From: Plotosus lineatus
Taxonomy: Eukaryota > Chordata > Actinopteri > Siluriformes > Plotosidae
Reading direction: 5' to 3'
DNA: 64,000 nucleotides
NCBI GenBank assembly: GCA_024760905.1
Contig: CM045729.1
Location: 53,652,080 to 53,716,079 of the forward strand
The notes beneath the pieces were generated by a model, which had not been told where the DNA came from, did not search any database, and saw only the letters and a program-made list of their open reading frames with translations. The position numbers and the translations under genes are program-made. Below are positions 47,620 through 61,293 of this stretch, piece after piece. How positions within the stretch are numbered: position 1 is the stretch's first letter; each line of letters starts with the position of its first letter.

Positions 47620-48080
47620 GCAACCCTTTAGAGAGTTCTTAAAAATCACAGCAGCACAACAACAGCACACACCAATACGCCCCATTTAACCTGTGTACTA
47701 ACAGGCTGACACACGCCAGCCAATGCCAAGCAGGCACAGCTCTCTCCAGCACACAGCCAGCGGCTAATTCTGATTTAATGCATGGTCAGGAAAAGAACAT
47801 GCAGCTGGCAGTGTGCTTGATAATTCTGTGTTGATTTTCCTTTGATTTAAGGACTGCGGAGTTTGGCCGCTCCTGAGTGAACATGTGCTCGGAGATGAAC
47901 TTTTAAAAGGGGGTTACAAATGAAGCATGTACAAATGCAAAATTGAATTTTCTGTATCCTGAGAAGAGACAAGAAGGGATGAGAAAAAATGTACGGGGTG
48001 AAGGGACCCATGAGATATCCATGTGATTTCCATTAATCAATTGAGGATGCTTTCTTCATCGCAGCATCTCCAGATGAATC
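47620..48080. other. Complex non-repetitive block, candidate conserved element
   Basis: Balanced composition. AACATGCAGCTGGCAGTG, TTAAGGACTGCGGAGTTTGG and CATGTGCTCGGAGATG match no repeat family in the window and form no credible frame. A conserved non-coding element is a guess. Confidence 0.3.
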
Positions 48081-48232
48081 ATTTGTACCAGCTTTTCTTC
48101 ACTTCCTTTTTCTAAAACCGTATTTCAATAGTTGATGAAAACAATCCTCATTGTGTTGTACTATGCACTACAGGTGCATTTCAGCATTTACCTAATAAGC
48201 TCTATAAACATGTGGTTAGTCATTTGTCAGTG

Positions 48233-48234
<2 letters not shown>

Positions 48235-48313
<79 letters not shown>
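48235..48313. repeat. (CA)n microsatellite
   Basis: Pure CA tract. Confidence 0.97.
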
Positions 48314-48314
<1 letters not shown>

Positions 48315-48746
48315 AAAACACTTTGCACAATATGATGCCTACACTGGAACCCCTCACACTTTTAAAACCACTCCACTTTACTGTGGTGTGTTTGGATTTA
48401 TACAATCAGATCACTAAAAGTACCCACACACAGTTCATACACTTGAGTATACTTTGAGTGTTTTTTGTTTGTTGGTTTGTTTGTTTTGTTAAGTAGTGCT
48501 TGCTTGACATAAGTTCTTCAGTAGCATTTATACTACTATTGTGATAGCAAAGTTCCCACATGGATGGAGCGCCATAGTTCAGAGAACTAAGAGTTGCTTG
48601 AATGAGAGTCTTGTCCAATATCCACGTGGACCCACCACATAAAACACAAAAGACTGCTGCATTGCTGAGTTGCTAATTGGCTGTAATGTATTGCTGACTT
48701 ACATGAGAACACACAGCAATAAAACATCCTCACTCACTTACTCACT

Positions 48747-49074
48747 TGCTGAACCACTTAATCCTACTACTAAGGTCACAGGGAGACTGGAGCCTATATC
48801 TCAGCTGAAACTAAGCAAAGGCAGGGGCCTAAACAGTTTGTGAGACCATGGAAGGGTCAACACACAACAATTTTCACTCCATTCACACCTTGAGCAGCCA
48901 CTTAACCACACGTGCATGATTTCAGACTGTTGGGGGAAACCAGAGTACCCAAGTAAAACCCACACAAGCACAGAAAGAACATGCACACTCCACACAGAAA
49001 TGCCAAAGACAGGGACCCGAATCCATGACCTTCTTGCTGTGAGGTAAGCATGATAACCATTCCACCATTGTGCT
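48747..49074 (-). mobile_element. SINE-G copy
   Basis: Reverse copy: AACCACTTAATCCTACTAC, AGGTCACAGGGAGACTGGAG, AAGCACAGAAAGAACATGC, CCTTCTTGCTGTGAGGTAAG, and the head complement CCATTCCACCATTGTGC. Confidence 0.85.
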
Positions 49075-49175
49075 CAATAAAACACAGATTTATTTTTTAA
49101 TAACAAAACTGAAGCACAAAAAATTGAGGCTCATACTCCACTGCTCAGACTCACACAGAATAAAAACACACAATC

Positions 49176-49786
49176 TAGCTCAATTAGGCAGTCTTCTTCT
49201 TCTTCTTCTTCTTTTACTTTCGGCTGCTCCCTTCAGGGGTCGCCACAGCAAATCATCCGCCTCCACCTCACCCTGTCCTCCGCATCTTCTTTTCTGACTC
49301 CAACGACCTTCATGTCTTCCTTCACCACATCCATAAATCTCTTCTTTGGTCTTCCTCGAGGGCTTCTGCCTGGTAGTTCAAACCTCAGCATCCTACTGCC
49401 AATATACTCACTATCCCTCCTCTGTACATGTCCAAACCATCTCAATCTAGCCTCTCTGACTTTGTCTGCAAAACATCTTACATGGGCTGTCCCTCTGATA
49501 TACTCATTTCTGATCCTATCCATCCTCGTTACTCCCAGAGAGAACCTCAACATTTTCATCTCCGCTACCTCCAGCTCTGCCTGCTGCCTTTTCCTCAGCG
49601 CCACTGTTTCTAAACCATACAACATCGCTGGCCTCACCACCGTCTTGTACACTTTTCCCTTCATTCTTGCTGACACTCTCCTATCGCACATCACATTGGA
49701 CACTTTTCTCCAACCATTCCAGCCTGCCTGCACACGCTTCTTCACCTCTTTTCCACACTCTCCATTAGCTCAATTAGGCAGTCTTC
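49176..49786 (-). mobile_element. LINE 3' end (about 570 bp) with exact 21-bp target duplication
   Basis: The insertion occupies 49197-49765. A 21-bp duplication beginning TAGCTCAATTAGG and ending CAGTCTTC occurs at 49176-49196 and 49766-49786. The reverse frame 49233-49745 (170 codons) is uninterrupted and reads KKRVQAGWNGWRKVSNVMC, VYKTVVRPAMLYGLETVAL, LRWFGHVQRRDSEYI, then CGDP and stop. This is the reverse-transcriptase thumb and C-terminal part of a non-LTR element. The tail is a GAA repeat. The open frame and exact duplication suggest recent insertion. Confidence 0.95.
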
Positions 49787-50732
<946 letters not shown>

Positions 50733-50956
50733 TGTCTGAAACTTTGCTGTAACAGAATGCTTTACTCTGCCATATATAGCATTGTGTTACAGCAAAGTTT
50801 CAGACAGTACTGCCTGACAAAATATTAAATAAAAAGGAATCATAGGATGAAGGACATTATTGTACATAACTGCACATGGAAAACCCCATTGTAGCAAACA
50901 GTTAACTTCTGAGTAACAGCTGTGTACATTTTCATATTCTCAATTCAGTTTAGCTT

Positions 50957-51295
50957 ATGGCGCGGCATGTAGTTAGCCCATCTGCCTCACAGCAAAGATG
51001 GTCTTGGGTTCAAGTCCTGGGCTCAGCCATTTGCATGTTTTTCTTGTATTTGCCTAAGTTTTCTATTGATACGCTGTTTTACTCTCACAGTACAAAGACA
51101 TGCACATTAGGCTACCTGGCCAGTCCAAATTGTCCTTAGGTGTGACATTGAATGGTTGTGTGTGTGTGTTGGCCCTGCAGTGGTTTGGCAAGCAGTTCAG
51201 GGTGTACTGTGCCTTTGGTCAGTGTAGATTGAGATAGAAGACAGCCTCCCCACAGCCATAGTCGGATTAACGGGTTTGGCAAATGAGTGCGTGAG
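50957..51295 (+). mobile_element. SINE-G copy
   Basis: The head is ATGGCGCGGCATGTAGTTAG, then CTTGGGTTCAAGTCC, AAAGACATGCACATTAGGC, GGTTTGGCAAGCAGTTCAG and a worn tail CGGATTAACGGG. Confidence 0.85.
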
Positions 51296-52965
51296 TGACA
51301 GTGGTTGACATAATGGAGGGATCTTTATAAATTAACAAAAAGCACATAATTGACAAGCAGTTACAGATGCCTCTTTGTCCTGATTGGTTAAATTTTGTCA
51401 GGATTCATTAGGGGTTCATTTGGGGATTTTAACCCAAATACATTTCCTTAGTTTTTGCAGTGACAAAGGAGAACTGTGTCTCTGCTCAGAGTAAATTTAA
51501 AAGCTGCCAGAATATAAAGAGAAATTACTAAAACGTTAAATTCACCCAAGCATTAAATGGATTTTGGGTCGTGACATGAGCTGCTTTCTGTAGCGCACAT
51601 ATTTTTACTCATCAGCTTTCCAAAGTCAACATATCAAGATTAGAAAAGAATGCAAAACATGACGCTGAGGAGTCTAAACAATTCTTGTAGTAACAAATAC
51701 TACGGAGATGTCTTTCCAGAATACCGCCTGTAAACAAACTACAACTGGGACGATGATTGTAGACACAGTACCATACATCATTCCCTGTTGTCTATTAAGA
51801 GAATCTGGTTCTTTCCACTAGAGAATGTAATTCAGGAACTAGAAACTGAAGTAAATGTGGGTTTCAGAGCAGGCAGAGTCCCAGAGCTTCCATATAACCC
51901 ATCTGAGATTCTCCTTAGCAGTATACATTACATGCCAAAATACTCAAGCATCACTACCACATGTGAATATTAATTCGTATTTATATTATATATTTTGCGC
52001 TTTTAAAGTCTGTTTAGATTTTTTTCAACATGAACCATGAGTAAACCTTTAAAAAAGGTTACATGTAATTGTTTGAACCCCACAGCTCCTGGGAGCTCTC
52101 TGAGCTGGCTGCTGTGCAGCATACTTACACACCATATATGTATTTCAGCACTGGAGTAGTATGTCAAGAATTCCCCTGTGATTCAGCTAACATGCTAACA
52201 GGCCAGAGCTAGCATCTGAAATGCTAATCTGTCTCGGCACTAAATCAGGGTTGTGAGGAGATGGATGCCAGGCTGCGGAAAGCTGATACTCCCAATGGCA
52301 TTTAGACGCATGGTGCAGGCTGTGCACATTAACTAGAGACACTGCCAAGAACAATGGAGCGCCAGTGATCAGCTGAAGACCAGGCCACACTCACTTCACT
52401 CACATACTCACACAATAGATTATGACAAGTTACTTCAGAGGCATGTAACTCAAATGTCTTAAAAACTGCACACTAGATCTTGTGAGATGAATGTCATAGT
52501 ATGGAGTCTGCCTTGGCGGTGCAGGTTTTCACCTTCAAATGAAAATGGAACTGACTGTGGCTGTAAAAGAAAAAGACATCAGTGATTGTTGTAGATTGGC
52601 TCATTACTGGTCCTGAGACAGCTATATTAATCTTGCACAGCATCCAATCCCATTACGGTTACCAACTCTAGGTCTTCTAGGATTTTTTTTAGGTTGAATT
52701 ACGCTCCTTGAATGTGAGTTGAACTATAAAACAATTGAGATTAAAAATTCTATTAATAATTTATTCGATTTAGTCACTTATTATACAGTAAGCAAGGCTG
52801 GGTTTAAAGAAAGATAAGTATCATTGACTATTGATCAGCCATGACATTAACATCACCTGACTGGTCTTCAGCTAGGCTACCTCATATGCAGCATCTCTTC
52901 TGTAGGATCAGATCAGATTAAATAGCCTTTGTTTCCTACACTCATCAATAAGCCATTGGGAGCCC

Positions 52966-52969
<4 letters not shown>
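51296..52969. other. Intronic stretch, nothing recognised
   Basis: The part at 52080-52400 is relatively GC-rich and complex; no splice-bounded exon was found on either strand. Confidence 0.4.

Positions 52970-52998
<29 letters not shown>
52970..52998. repeat. (CA)n microsatellite
   Basis: Short CA tract. Confidence 0.93.
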
Positions 52999-53000
<2 letters not shown>

Positions 53001-54009
53001 ACTAACTAACTAACTAAGAGTTAAGTGATTCTGCAATTAAATGAAATGAATGAATGAACATCATGTCCTTTAGTATTTTAATTCTCATGTGCCACCAAAA
53101 TTTTCCAACAATTATAATTTGGTATTTATTCATGAATGACCCATAATACTTCATATCTAATTAGATTGATAACTATTATGGATAATTTTTGAGAACATCT
53201 ATAAAAAAGTAGTACCTGCGATCACTTGTGCTATTTATCAGTCAATAAAAGTCCAGCCCTTTATTTTTGGTTATTACTCATGAGGAATTCTTCAGTCAAA
53301 GTTTTTCTGACCTAAACTCCAAATTTGGTGAATTGAAAAAGAGGCAAATTTATTTACATAATTTCAGAGACCATGTTTTTAGAGTGAACTATTTTGTGCT
53401 CACACACAGCCACACAATCTTTGAGAAGTCATGAAAAAACAGATATGTTTATGTATTATCTACGTTAGTGCTGGAATATTGGAAAATTGGATATAACTAC
53501 GTATATTATAAACAGATTTGGTAACATTCTTCCATGTCTGTCTCAAAAAGAAGGTTAGAAAGTACTGTATCAGGTGTATTTAGATTTTAGTAAAAAAAAA
53601 AAAAACAAAAAAACAAAAAGACACCCCCCCAAAAAATCTAATAATTGAACCACAGACTTCTATTGTAATTTAGTTTTGAGTACAGTGTAATGTGATGAAA
53701 TTTTCTTTGAATAAAAGTCCTGTACTATTATAGTATTTTACCCTGGAAACCTCAATCTATAACATACATAGTTAATAAATGAGTCCAACTTTAAAAGCCC
53801 ACGTGTTGTAATGAAAACAGCACTCGAATACATTGATTTGTAATGGCAAGTTATGGCAAAAATGACAGGGGCCTCAATAATTGACTCTAAAAGTAGCTTT
53901 CAAAAGTCTACATTATGGATATTTTTGTAAATGGAGACGTAGCTGAAGTAAATGAAAAATAAATAAATATATGCTGCCAAACAATTTTATGAGTCATGGT
54001 TTACCACTT
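52999..54009. other. Intronic stretch, nothing recognised
   Basis: AT-rich; no exon or repeat family identified. Confidence 0.4.
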
Positions 54010-54196
54010 ACTGTACATTTAGAGCATTTGGCAGACATTCTTTTCCAGAACAACCCACAATTATTATTTTTATACAACTGAGGAACTGACAGTTAAGGGC
54101 CTTTCTGAATGACCCAACAGAGCTGCCAGTGGGAATTGAACCACTGCCCTACGGATCAGTAACTTATCGCTGTTACCACTTCACTACTACTGCCCT
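54010..54196 (-). mobile_element. SINE-P copy
   Basis: The left side is the tail CTGTACATTTAGAGCATTTG and GGCAGACATTC. The middle has TTAAGGGCCTTTCTGAATG. The head complement is TACCACTTCACTACTACTGC. The family matches the copy at 63764. Confidence 0.8.
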
Positions 54197-54234
54197 TGCT
54201 CATTTGTGCATACAAGCCATGTACTGTATACTAT

Positions 54235-55044
54235 ACAGACATTCCTCGCTACTTCGAGCTTCAATTTATGCGGCTTCAGTGCATCGCGTTTTTTTTTTTA
54301 AATATTCATCGAATTAAAAAATAAGGAAATTAAGGAAGAATAGGGGGGAAAAGTTAAGGGAAATGCCACAAAAACAAGGCCAATTATCCAAAAAAAAACC
54401 TAAACAAACAAGAACAAAAAAAACAACAACCCAAAACCCAGCATCAAAATCACTTACATTTTTATGTGAGGTGCAAGTGGGGCCGGTGGCATAGTGGCTA
54501 GGGTGCTGCGCTCATGATCAGGAGGTTGTGAGTTTGAATCCCACTGAGACCCTCACTCTGCTAAGACCCCTGAGCAAGGTCTTAACCACAAGTGTGCCTC
54601 TGTTCACCCAGCAGTATAAATGGGTACCAGTAAAGATATACTGGGAAGGTAACCTGCGATGGACTAGCGTCCCATCCAGGAGGAGTTGAACTCCTGGTTG
54701 CTTCATGCTATGGAAACCAGGGATAAGCACCAGCCTGATGAGCCACGAGGCTCGGGTGTAAAAACCCAACAGACTTACCTTTTTTTTACCTTTATGTGAG
54801 GTGCGCATCTGTGCGTGCATCTGTGTTATGTGTGTGTATTTATATTTTATTTACATCTTTCGCATTATTTTTGAATGTTTGTTACTATAAGCATTTATAG
54901 CATTGAATATGTATTTATTGATATTATATACACATATACATGTACAAATATGTCAGTCGGGGGCGAGGTAAATCTTACTTCGCGGAATTCAGCGGTTGCG
55001 AGGGAGTCTTGTCCCAATTAACTGCGGAAAGTGAGGGATCCCTG
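54235..55044 (-). mobile_element. TIR-3 MITE with a SINE-M inserted
   Basis: The left end is ACAGACATTCCTCGCTACTT, then CGGCTTCAGTGCATCGCG. The right end is GGAAAGTGAGGGATCCCTG before TA. The SINE-M at 54475-54790 splits it. Confidence 0.88.
54461..54804 (+). mobile_element. SINE-M, full length, with 14-bp target duplication
   Basis: The SINE (54475-54790) is flanked by TTTATGTGAGGTGC (54461-54474 and 54791-54804). The head GGGGCCGGTGGCATAGTGG has A box TGGCATAGTGG. The anticodon-loop region is GCTCATGATC. The B-box region is GTGAGTTTGAATCCCAC. The best reference copy of SINE-M here. Confidence 0.95.
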
Positions 55045-56489
55045 TATCAGCATTTCACATCTAATATTTCCATTTTCATTAATAAAAGAGTATAATTCTT
55101 CAACAGCTGACACACAATTTGGACTCAGTTCAAGCAGGTGGTGTCATTACTGTCACATATTTTAAAATGGAAAAAGGATCATTAAGAACTGGTATGAGTT
55201 TGTTTTTCTTGTGTTTCTGTGTTGTATATACTAGAAATTTAAATATCTATTAAAAGTGACCATTACACAGCATTATGCTCTGATTGAGGAGCTCAAGATC
55301 AGCTTCTACCGACACTTAAATACTTATTTATTCAACTCACTCAGCATCTCGGAGATTAAACTCTATCAGTACGTTCCTGTGAAATATCCAGTAAATATCT
55401 AGAGTGTGGTTAACTTTAATAGCCAGGAAACCCTCCAATGCTCTCAGTTTTTTTTTTTTTTATGGTGAAAAGTCACCACAGTGTCACCACTAAAAACAGC
55501 TGTGCAGAAAACTAGGCAATAGCCTATTTTTGTACCAAGGAGAATCTACCTAATATCATTTTTTATTCAGGTTCTCTGGTTACTCCCAACATTCAAAAAC
55601 ATGTAGCAGCATATGTAGAATTAAATTGTTATTAATATAAACGATTTTATGACTGTGTGAGCATGGTGCCCAGCAATGCACTGGCTTCCCATCAAGGGAG
55701 AATTATTTTGCCAGTGTTTGCAATATGGTCTCCAGATCCACCACAACCCTGACCAAGATGAGATAAGTGGTTAGTGATGATGTAGATAAGTAGTTTCTAC
55801 ACTGCAGATGCAATTAGTTTTGAAAAGAATTCTGGAAACTAAATATAGTAATACAGAAGATGTTGTCCATTAATAGCTACACTGGCACATGGATTTACCC
55901 AAACCCAGTCCCATGGTTTACAAATAGGCTCATTTGCTTCTTATTTGCAGCAGCATCTGCGCTTTGAATGTCAATATTCTGGCACAATAATATGTAGAAT
56001 AACAATGTATAAAACTTTCTCACAGATGGTCAGGAGAGCATCCTCTGTAAAATGTCAGTAAACCAAAATGAACCATACCAATGCACCATTCGGATAAGAT
56101 TAACATACAGTAGATATGTTAATTTTTTTTCAATTTATTTAAAAAAGAAATTGAATCGAGCTTACTTCATGTGTAAACTTGAAATGTCACCACATATGCT
56201 TAGATGACACAATTCATGGAATGAGTTACCTTATCTTCTCTCTATGTACACAATCAGGCTTGCAAAACACATGACACTGCAGCACAATCACATTAATAAC
56301 ATAAAAAAATTCAAAACACACACAGTCTGAATTTACAGTATTTACAGTACTGTAAATTACTTAAGATAAGTGGCAAGAAAAGAAGAGGAGATTGGGGTTG
56401 TATAGTTCAATACTATTAAATTAAAGAAATTAGAGATGTGTGTGTCAATTTTGCTTCAGAAGCCATTGCAGCACATAAAAATCCCGACC

Positions 56490-56493
<4 letters not shown>
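55045..56493. other. Intronic stretch with a degraded SINE-G trace
   Basis: Around 55560-55790, GTTCTCTGGTTACTCCCAAC, ACTGGCTTCCCATCAAGGG and AACCCTGACCAAGATG resemble an old SINE-like repeat. Nothing else was recognised. Confidence 0.4.

Positions 56494-56562
<69 letters not shown>
56494..56562. repeat. (TG)n microsatellite
   Basis: Pure TG tract. Confidence 0.97.
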
Positions 56563-56563
<1 letters not shown>

Positions 56564-57609
56564 ATAGTTAGGTGTGATGGATGGCTCAGGAGGGGGAAAA
56601 GTCAGTAAGATAAATGCGAGTCCATACTGGAGCATGCTGGAGAGATGTTAGCTAGTTGTCTCTGTTTGCCTTGCATATTCAACTACAGAAGAACAGGAAC
56701 GGTTACAGGTCATTTCTTTATAGGTGTTAAATCAACGTCATTCATGCATACTCTGAAATTATCGTCTTTCTTCTGCTCTCCTGGTTTGTTAGACTTCATG
56801 GGGCATTTTTCCAACTCCTGATTTGATTCTCGGTGAAAATCAATTTTAACAAGGAAAGTACATATTGTATATGACAATTATTAATTCAAAAATACTCATT
56901 TTTCTGGAGTATAAGCCTGTCTCCCATTAAATATACCGATCACAATATCAATATCTGTTTTTAGTTTTGTCAAGGCAGGAGCTGCATGTACTAAACAAGG
57001 ATTTTGTTTCTTTTATTGAAAAAAATCCAAGACATTTTAATAAGCACACAGATGTGCTATGAAGCACTTCAGCTTGTGATAACTATGTGCCTCACGTCAT
57101 GAGCTGGCTTGGTTAGGATGAATCACAATATTTCAGTTACAGTGCTGGTCATCACTCCCCAATGATGATTGTATAACTCTGATATCAGGTTTTGGCCCAA
57201 GTGCTGGATGCTGGCTCACTACTGACTGCTTTTATGTAACAGTCACCGCTCACCATCTGTTCAGGCCACGGGCCAGATCATTGGGGTTTTGCTGATCTGA
57301 GACCAGTCATACTGATGAAAGAGCTCTGCTAATTTCTAACATAACAGTAATGGAGAGAAGTGGCAGCTGGTATGAAGTGTGTAGGAGTGAATGAATTACT
57401 GTATTGTTAAAAAGGCCATCTATACAAATACTAATTATCTGAATTGTACAGATTATGTGTTGTAAACAGATACAATTACACAAACAGAAACTGAAAAGTT
57501 CACAAGATATCTGTCACATCCAACCAGTGGAAAGTTTTACTTTCATGAAGATCACAGTGAGCACTAACACAAGAAGTTCATAAGACAAAGAAAGACTCTC
57601 ACTGACTTA
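56563..57609. other. Intronic stretch, nothing recognised
   Basis: No exon found. The part at 57110-57330 (TGGTCATCACTCCCCAATG, GGTTTTGCTGATCTGAGACC) looks like a worn repeat of an unidentified family. Confidence 0.4.
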
Positions 57610-57917
57610 CTTATTTACAAACTGATTAATCCTTCCAGCATCATTGAGCGGCTAGAGCCACATCTCAACCAACACTGAGCGAAGACAGGGTGCACCCTAA
57701 ACAGCTGGCCAGATAATCGTAGGGCCACCACACACTACCCTACACACTCAACACCTTGAGACAATTTGGAAGAACCAATTCGCCTTGTGTGCATGTCTTT
57801 GGACTCATGGAAGGAAACCCATACAAGTACAGCAAGAAAATGCAAACTACACAGAAATACCTGAGCCTGGGACTCAAACCCTGAACCTTCTTGCTGTGAG
57901 GTGGCTGTGCTGCCACA
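57610..57917 (-). mobile_element. SINE-G copy
   Basis: Reverse copy: ACTGATTAATCCTTCCAG, AGGGTGCACCCTAAACAGC, GTGTGCATGTCTTTGGACTC, AACCTTCTTGCTGTGAGG. Confidence 0.85.
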
Positions 57918-58070
57918 AGGACTGCATCTGTTAATATGGATTTACAGAATTATATAATTTATTATTAGCAACTGCTTGATCAGGAATTTGGCGGTTGAAA
58001 TTAAATTACTCTGTGTTGATATTTATAAAAGCAAAACAAACAGCAATAAGAACTAAAACCATATACAGTA

Positions 58071-58560
58071 CAGGGATCCCTCACTTTCCGCGGTTAATTG
58101 GGACCGAGATTCCCCCAAACCGCGACCGCCAAAGTAGGATCGACCCCCCCAAACTGACGTATACGTACATGTATATGTGTATATAATAATAATAAACACA
58201 TATTCAACATTATAAATGCTTATAATAACAATTAAATATTAAAAAATAATGTATAAGATATAAATAAAATATAAATACACATACATATAGAAACACACGC
58301 GCACACAGATGCACACCTCACATAAAAATGTAAGTAGTTTTGATGGGGGGTTTTGGGTTGTTTTTTTGTTCTTGTTTGTTCGGGTTTTTTTCTCTTTTTT
58401 TTGCATAATTGGCCTTGTTTTGTGGCATTTTCCTTAACTTTCCCCCCTGTTCTTACTTAATTTCCTTATTTATTTAATTCGATGAATTAAAAAAAAAAAA
58501 AAAAAAACGTGGTGCACTGAAGCCACATGAATTGAAGCTCGAAGTAGCGAGGGATCCCTG
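58071..58560 (+). mobile_element. TIR-3 MITE, complete
   Basis: It starts CAGGGATCCCTCACTTTCCG and ends CGAGGGATCCCTG, with TA immediately on both sides (58069-58070 and 58561-58562). Length 490 bp. The best-preserved copy of the family in the window. Confidence 0.92.
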
Positions 58561-58562
58561 TA

Positions 58563-59954
58563 TAACTGCCCAGGGGACATTTGCAAAACAAGCCACACCT
58601 ACTTTGGGGTTGGTGTGGCAAGCTCTTCCATTTATTTGCAAATCCTGTATAAATAATCTGATAATATTTACCAATTAGTCATACTGCTGCATTTGGCAAG
58701 ATAACAAGAAGACACATGGGAATCGATGCGAATAATCTCATCACACTCAGAAACTCACTTGGACCCATTTGTGTTAACACAGAGCTGTAAAACAGAACGG
58801 CGCATGAGTAGTCACACAAAGGGGAGAAAAGAACACTGATACGCTGACAGGCGGCTTCATCTACAGTAGTCTGTATACACTGAGCCATCTTTAAACTGTG
58901 AAGCTGTTTTCATAATTATAGCAGTTATCTGGCAACTAACTGCTCTTTTTACAGCCTCTCTGTGTTCATGAACATGTGTGATCTGTCTTCCATATGCATG
59001 CAGCACCCTCGGGATAAACCTGGGAGGCCACAAGCACAAGACGACAGGTGTTGTTCTAGCTCAGAAAGAACAGAAGCATCCACCGGATTTGAACAGCTTG
59101 CACTGGGAATTCTCAGCTGTATACGCACATACATATGGATAAAGTACCATACATGCATGTCCAAAATAACATTTGTTCATTCACAGCTGATGAGTCATGT
59201 CAGACGACATGAGGAGGTAAGTTCAAAAAGCAACTAATTAGCATGATTAGCGTTAGCTCTACCTGCAGTATTGTACCTCCTGCTGGGAGACAGGCTGTTA
59301 AGTCTCTGGGGAGAAGGCTCAGCTTCTGGACCATGTCTGCCCTTACAGCAGGACACTTGGCACATCTGGGAAATTAATTTCTATCCCATCCACATGCTGC
59401 TTGCAGGGAAATAGCGTGGTTTTTAAATGTATTTTGCTTCCTTGTGGACTCACCTAATTATGAGAGATTCCAGTAGCGCAGCGAGCACGTTCAAATACAG
59501 ATGAACCAAGAATCTACAGGACTCCAATTGGAGAAACTAACTCGTGCAATCATATTTCAAACTGATTATTTAATTGCAAGCAAGTCACTCTTCGGGGCAG
59601 CTTTTTTTTTTTTTTTAGATGAGTACTTATTAGCATCCTGCATATTCATTCACTCATTTAGATTCATTCATGCTTTATTTCATCCATGATAGTCAGCATG
59701 ATTATGCAAAAGGCTTTGAGGGTTTTGAGAGGTTTTGAGGTACATCTCGACCAGAGGTCGGGCTTCGATATGGAAGAAAACCAGTCTTATCAGATTTTGA
59801 AATGTAAAAGCCTTTGAATTACTAACACTGAAATATTTTGTACCAAAATTAATTATCTGAATTATTTTGTTTATGAATTCAGAATGTCACATTTTTAATC
59901 ACTCATTTTCCCTTTTTTCAATTGTTCACAAACTCGGGACTAAAATCTTATTAT
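58563..59954. other. Intronic stretch, complex and repeat-poor
   Basis: One of the longest spans with no recognised repeat. Frames at 58679-58888 and 58962-59237 show no known motif. ATTA-rich AACTAATTAGCATGATTAGC lies at about 59232. No exon is assigned. Confidence 0.4.
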
Positions 59955-60295
59955 TATTATTATTTTCCTTTTGGCTTTTCCATTCAGGGGTCGCCACAGC
60001 AAATCATTTGCCTGTATCTCATCCGATCCTCTGCATGTTCTTCTCTTACACCAACTACCTTCCTGTCCTCCTTCACCACATCCATAAATCTTCTCTTTGG
60101 TCTTCCTCTAGGCCTTCTACCTGGTAGTTCCAACCTCAGCATCCTACTACCAATATATTCACTATCCTCCTTTGTACTCATTCCTGATACTATCCACCCT
60201 CGTTACTCCCAAAGAAAACCTCAACATTTTCATCTCTGCTACCTCCAGCTCTGCCTCCTGTCTTTTACCCAGTTCCGCTGTTTCGAGACTAAATG
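59955..60295 (-). mobile_element. LINE 3' end, frame broken
   Basis: Same LINE family. The reverse frame reads EDSEYIGSRMLRLELPGRR and GRPKRRFMDVVKED, ending CGDP. A frameshift near 60165 separates it from the GVTRVDSIRNEY part. Confidence 0.9.
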
Positions 60296-61045
60296 TGAGC
60301 GTTAAAAATTCAGTCTTTTTTTTTTCAAAGGCACAAATTTGACCGGTCAAATTCGGTGTCTTAAATTCAGTGTCAAAAATGCATATAGACGCTCGCCGAC
60401 TTACGTTATTAATTGGTTCCGGACGGCCGAACGTAACTTGAAAGTGAACATAAGTTGTTACAGTGACGAATGATGTGTGACGTATGATGCTCATACTGTA
60501 CTATACTCCATAAATACCATTACCGTATCTCATAAAACACCCCTAAATCAATTATTATGAACATAACATTGTAAAATAATATCAACAATAATTTCAAATA
60601 AATTAAATTCAAGCAAAATATTTTCAAATAGATAAATTTTATTCAAATTCACTCATCAAATATCAAATATAATATCAAATATAACCTTTAACATTCTCTA
60701 TGATGCAATCTTTTTGCTTGTAAATGGTTCCAATGGTCGACGGATGGTCACATGACATGAAGCTGAGCGGACTCACGCTTACAATATGTGAGGCGGTCAA
60801 TACCGAAAGTAGTGCACTTGCTGAAAGTGAAACAAAGCGTGGGTTATACAGACTTCTGGTCTTTTAAGTGTGCAAGGGCACCGTTGAACTCGTTTAGTAC
60901 TCAGCCTGCACTGATGTGAATCACTGATGTGAATCAACAGAGCGAAGAGTTCTCTTTCTTGGATTTTCATTATATATATATATATATAAAATTTTCTGAG
61001 TGGATCCTTCCGTAAGAGAGTGCTCAATACTTTTTCGTTGAGCAA

Positions 61046-61293
61046 ATAAAAATAAAAGGACAGGACAAAGACTTTCAATTGAATCTTCATTTATCACAAC
61101 ATATCTGTTTCGAGGGGTGGTGAAACCATCCTCTCTCTTCAGGTGATTACAGAAGAATCCTGTTCTTACAGGATTCTTACAGAATTCTTCTGTAATCACC
61201 TGAAGAGAGAGGATGGTTTCACCACCCCTCGAAACAGATATGTTGTGATAAATGAAGATTCAATTGAAAGTCTTTGTCCTGTCCTTTTATTTT

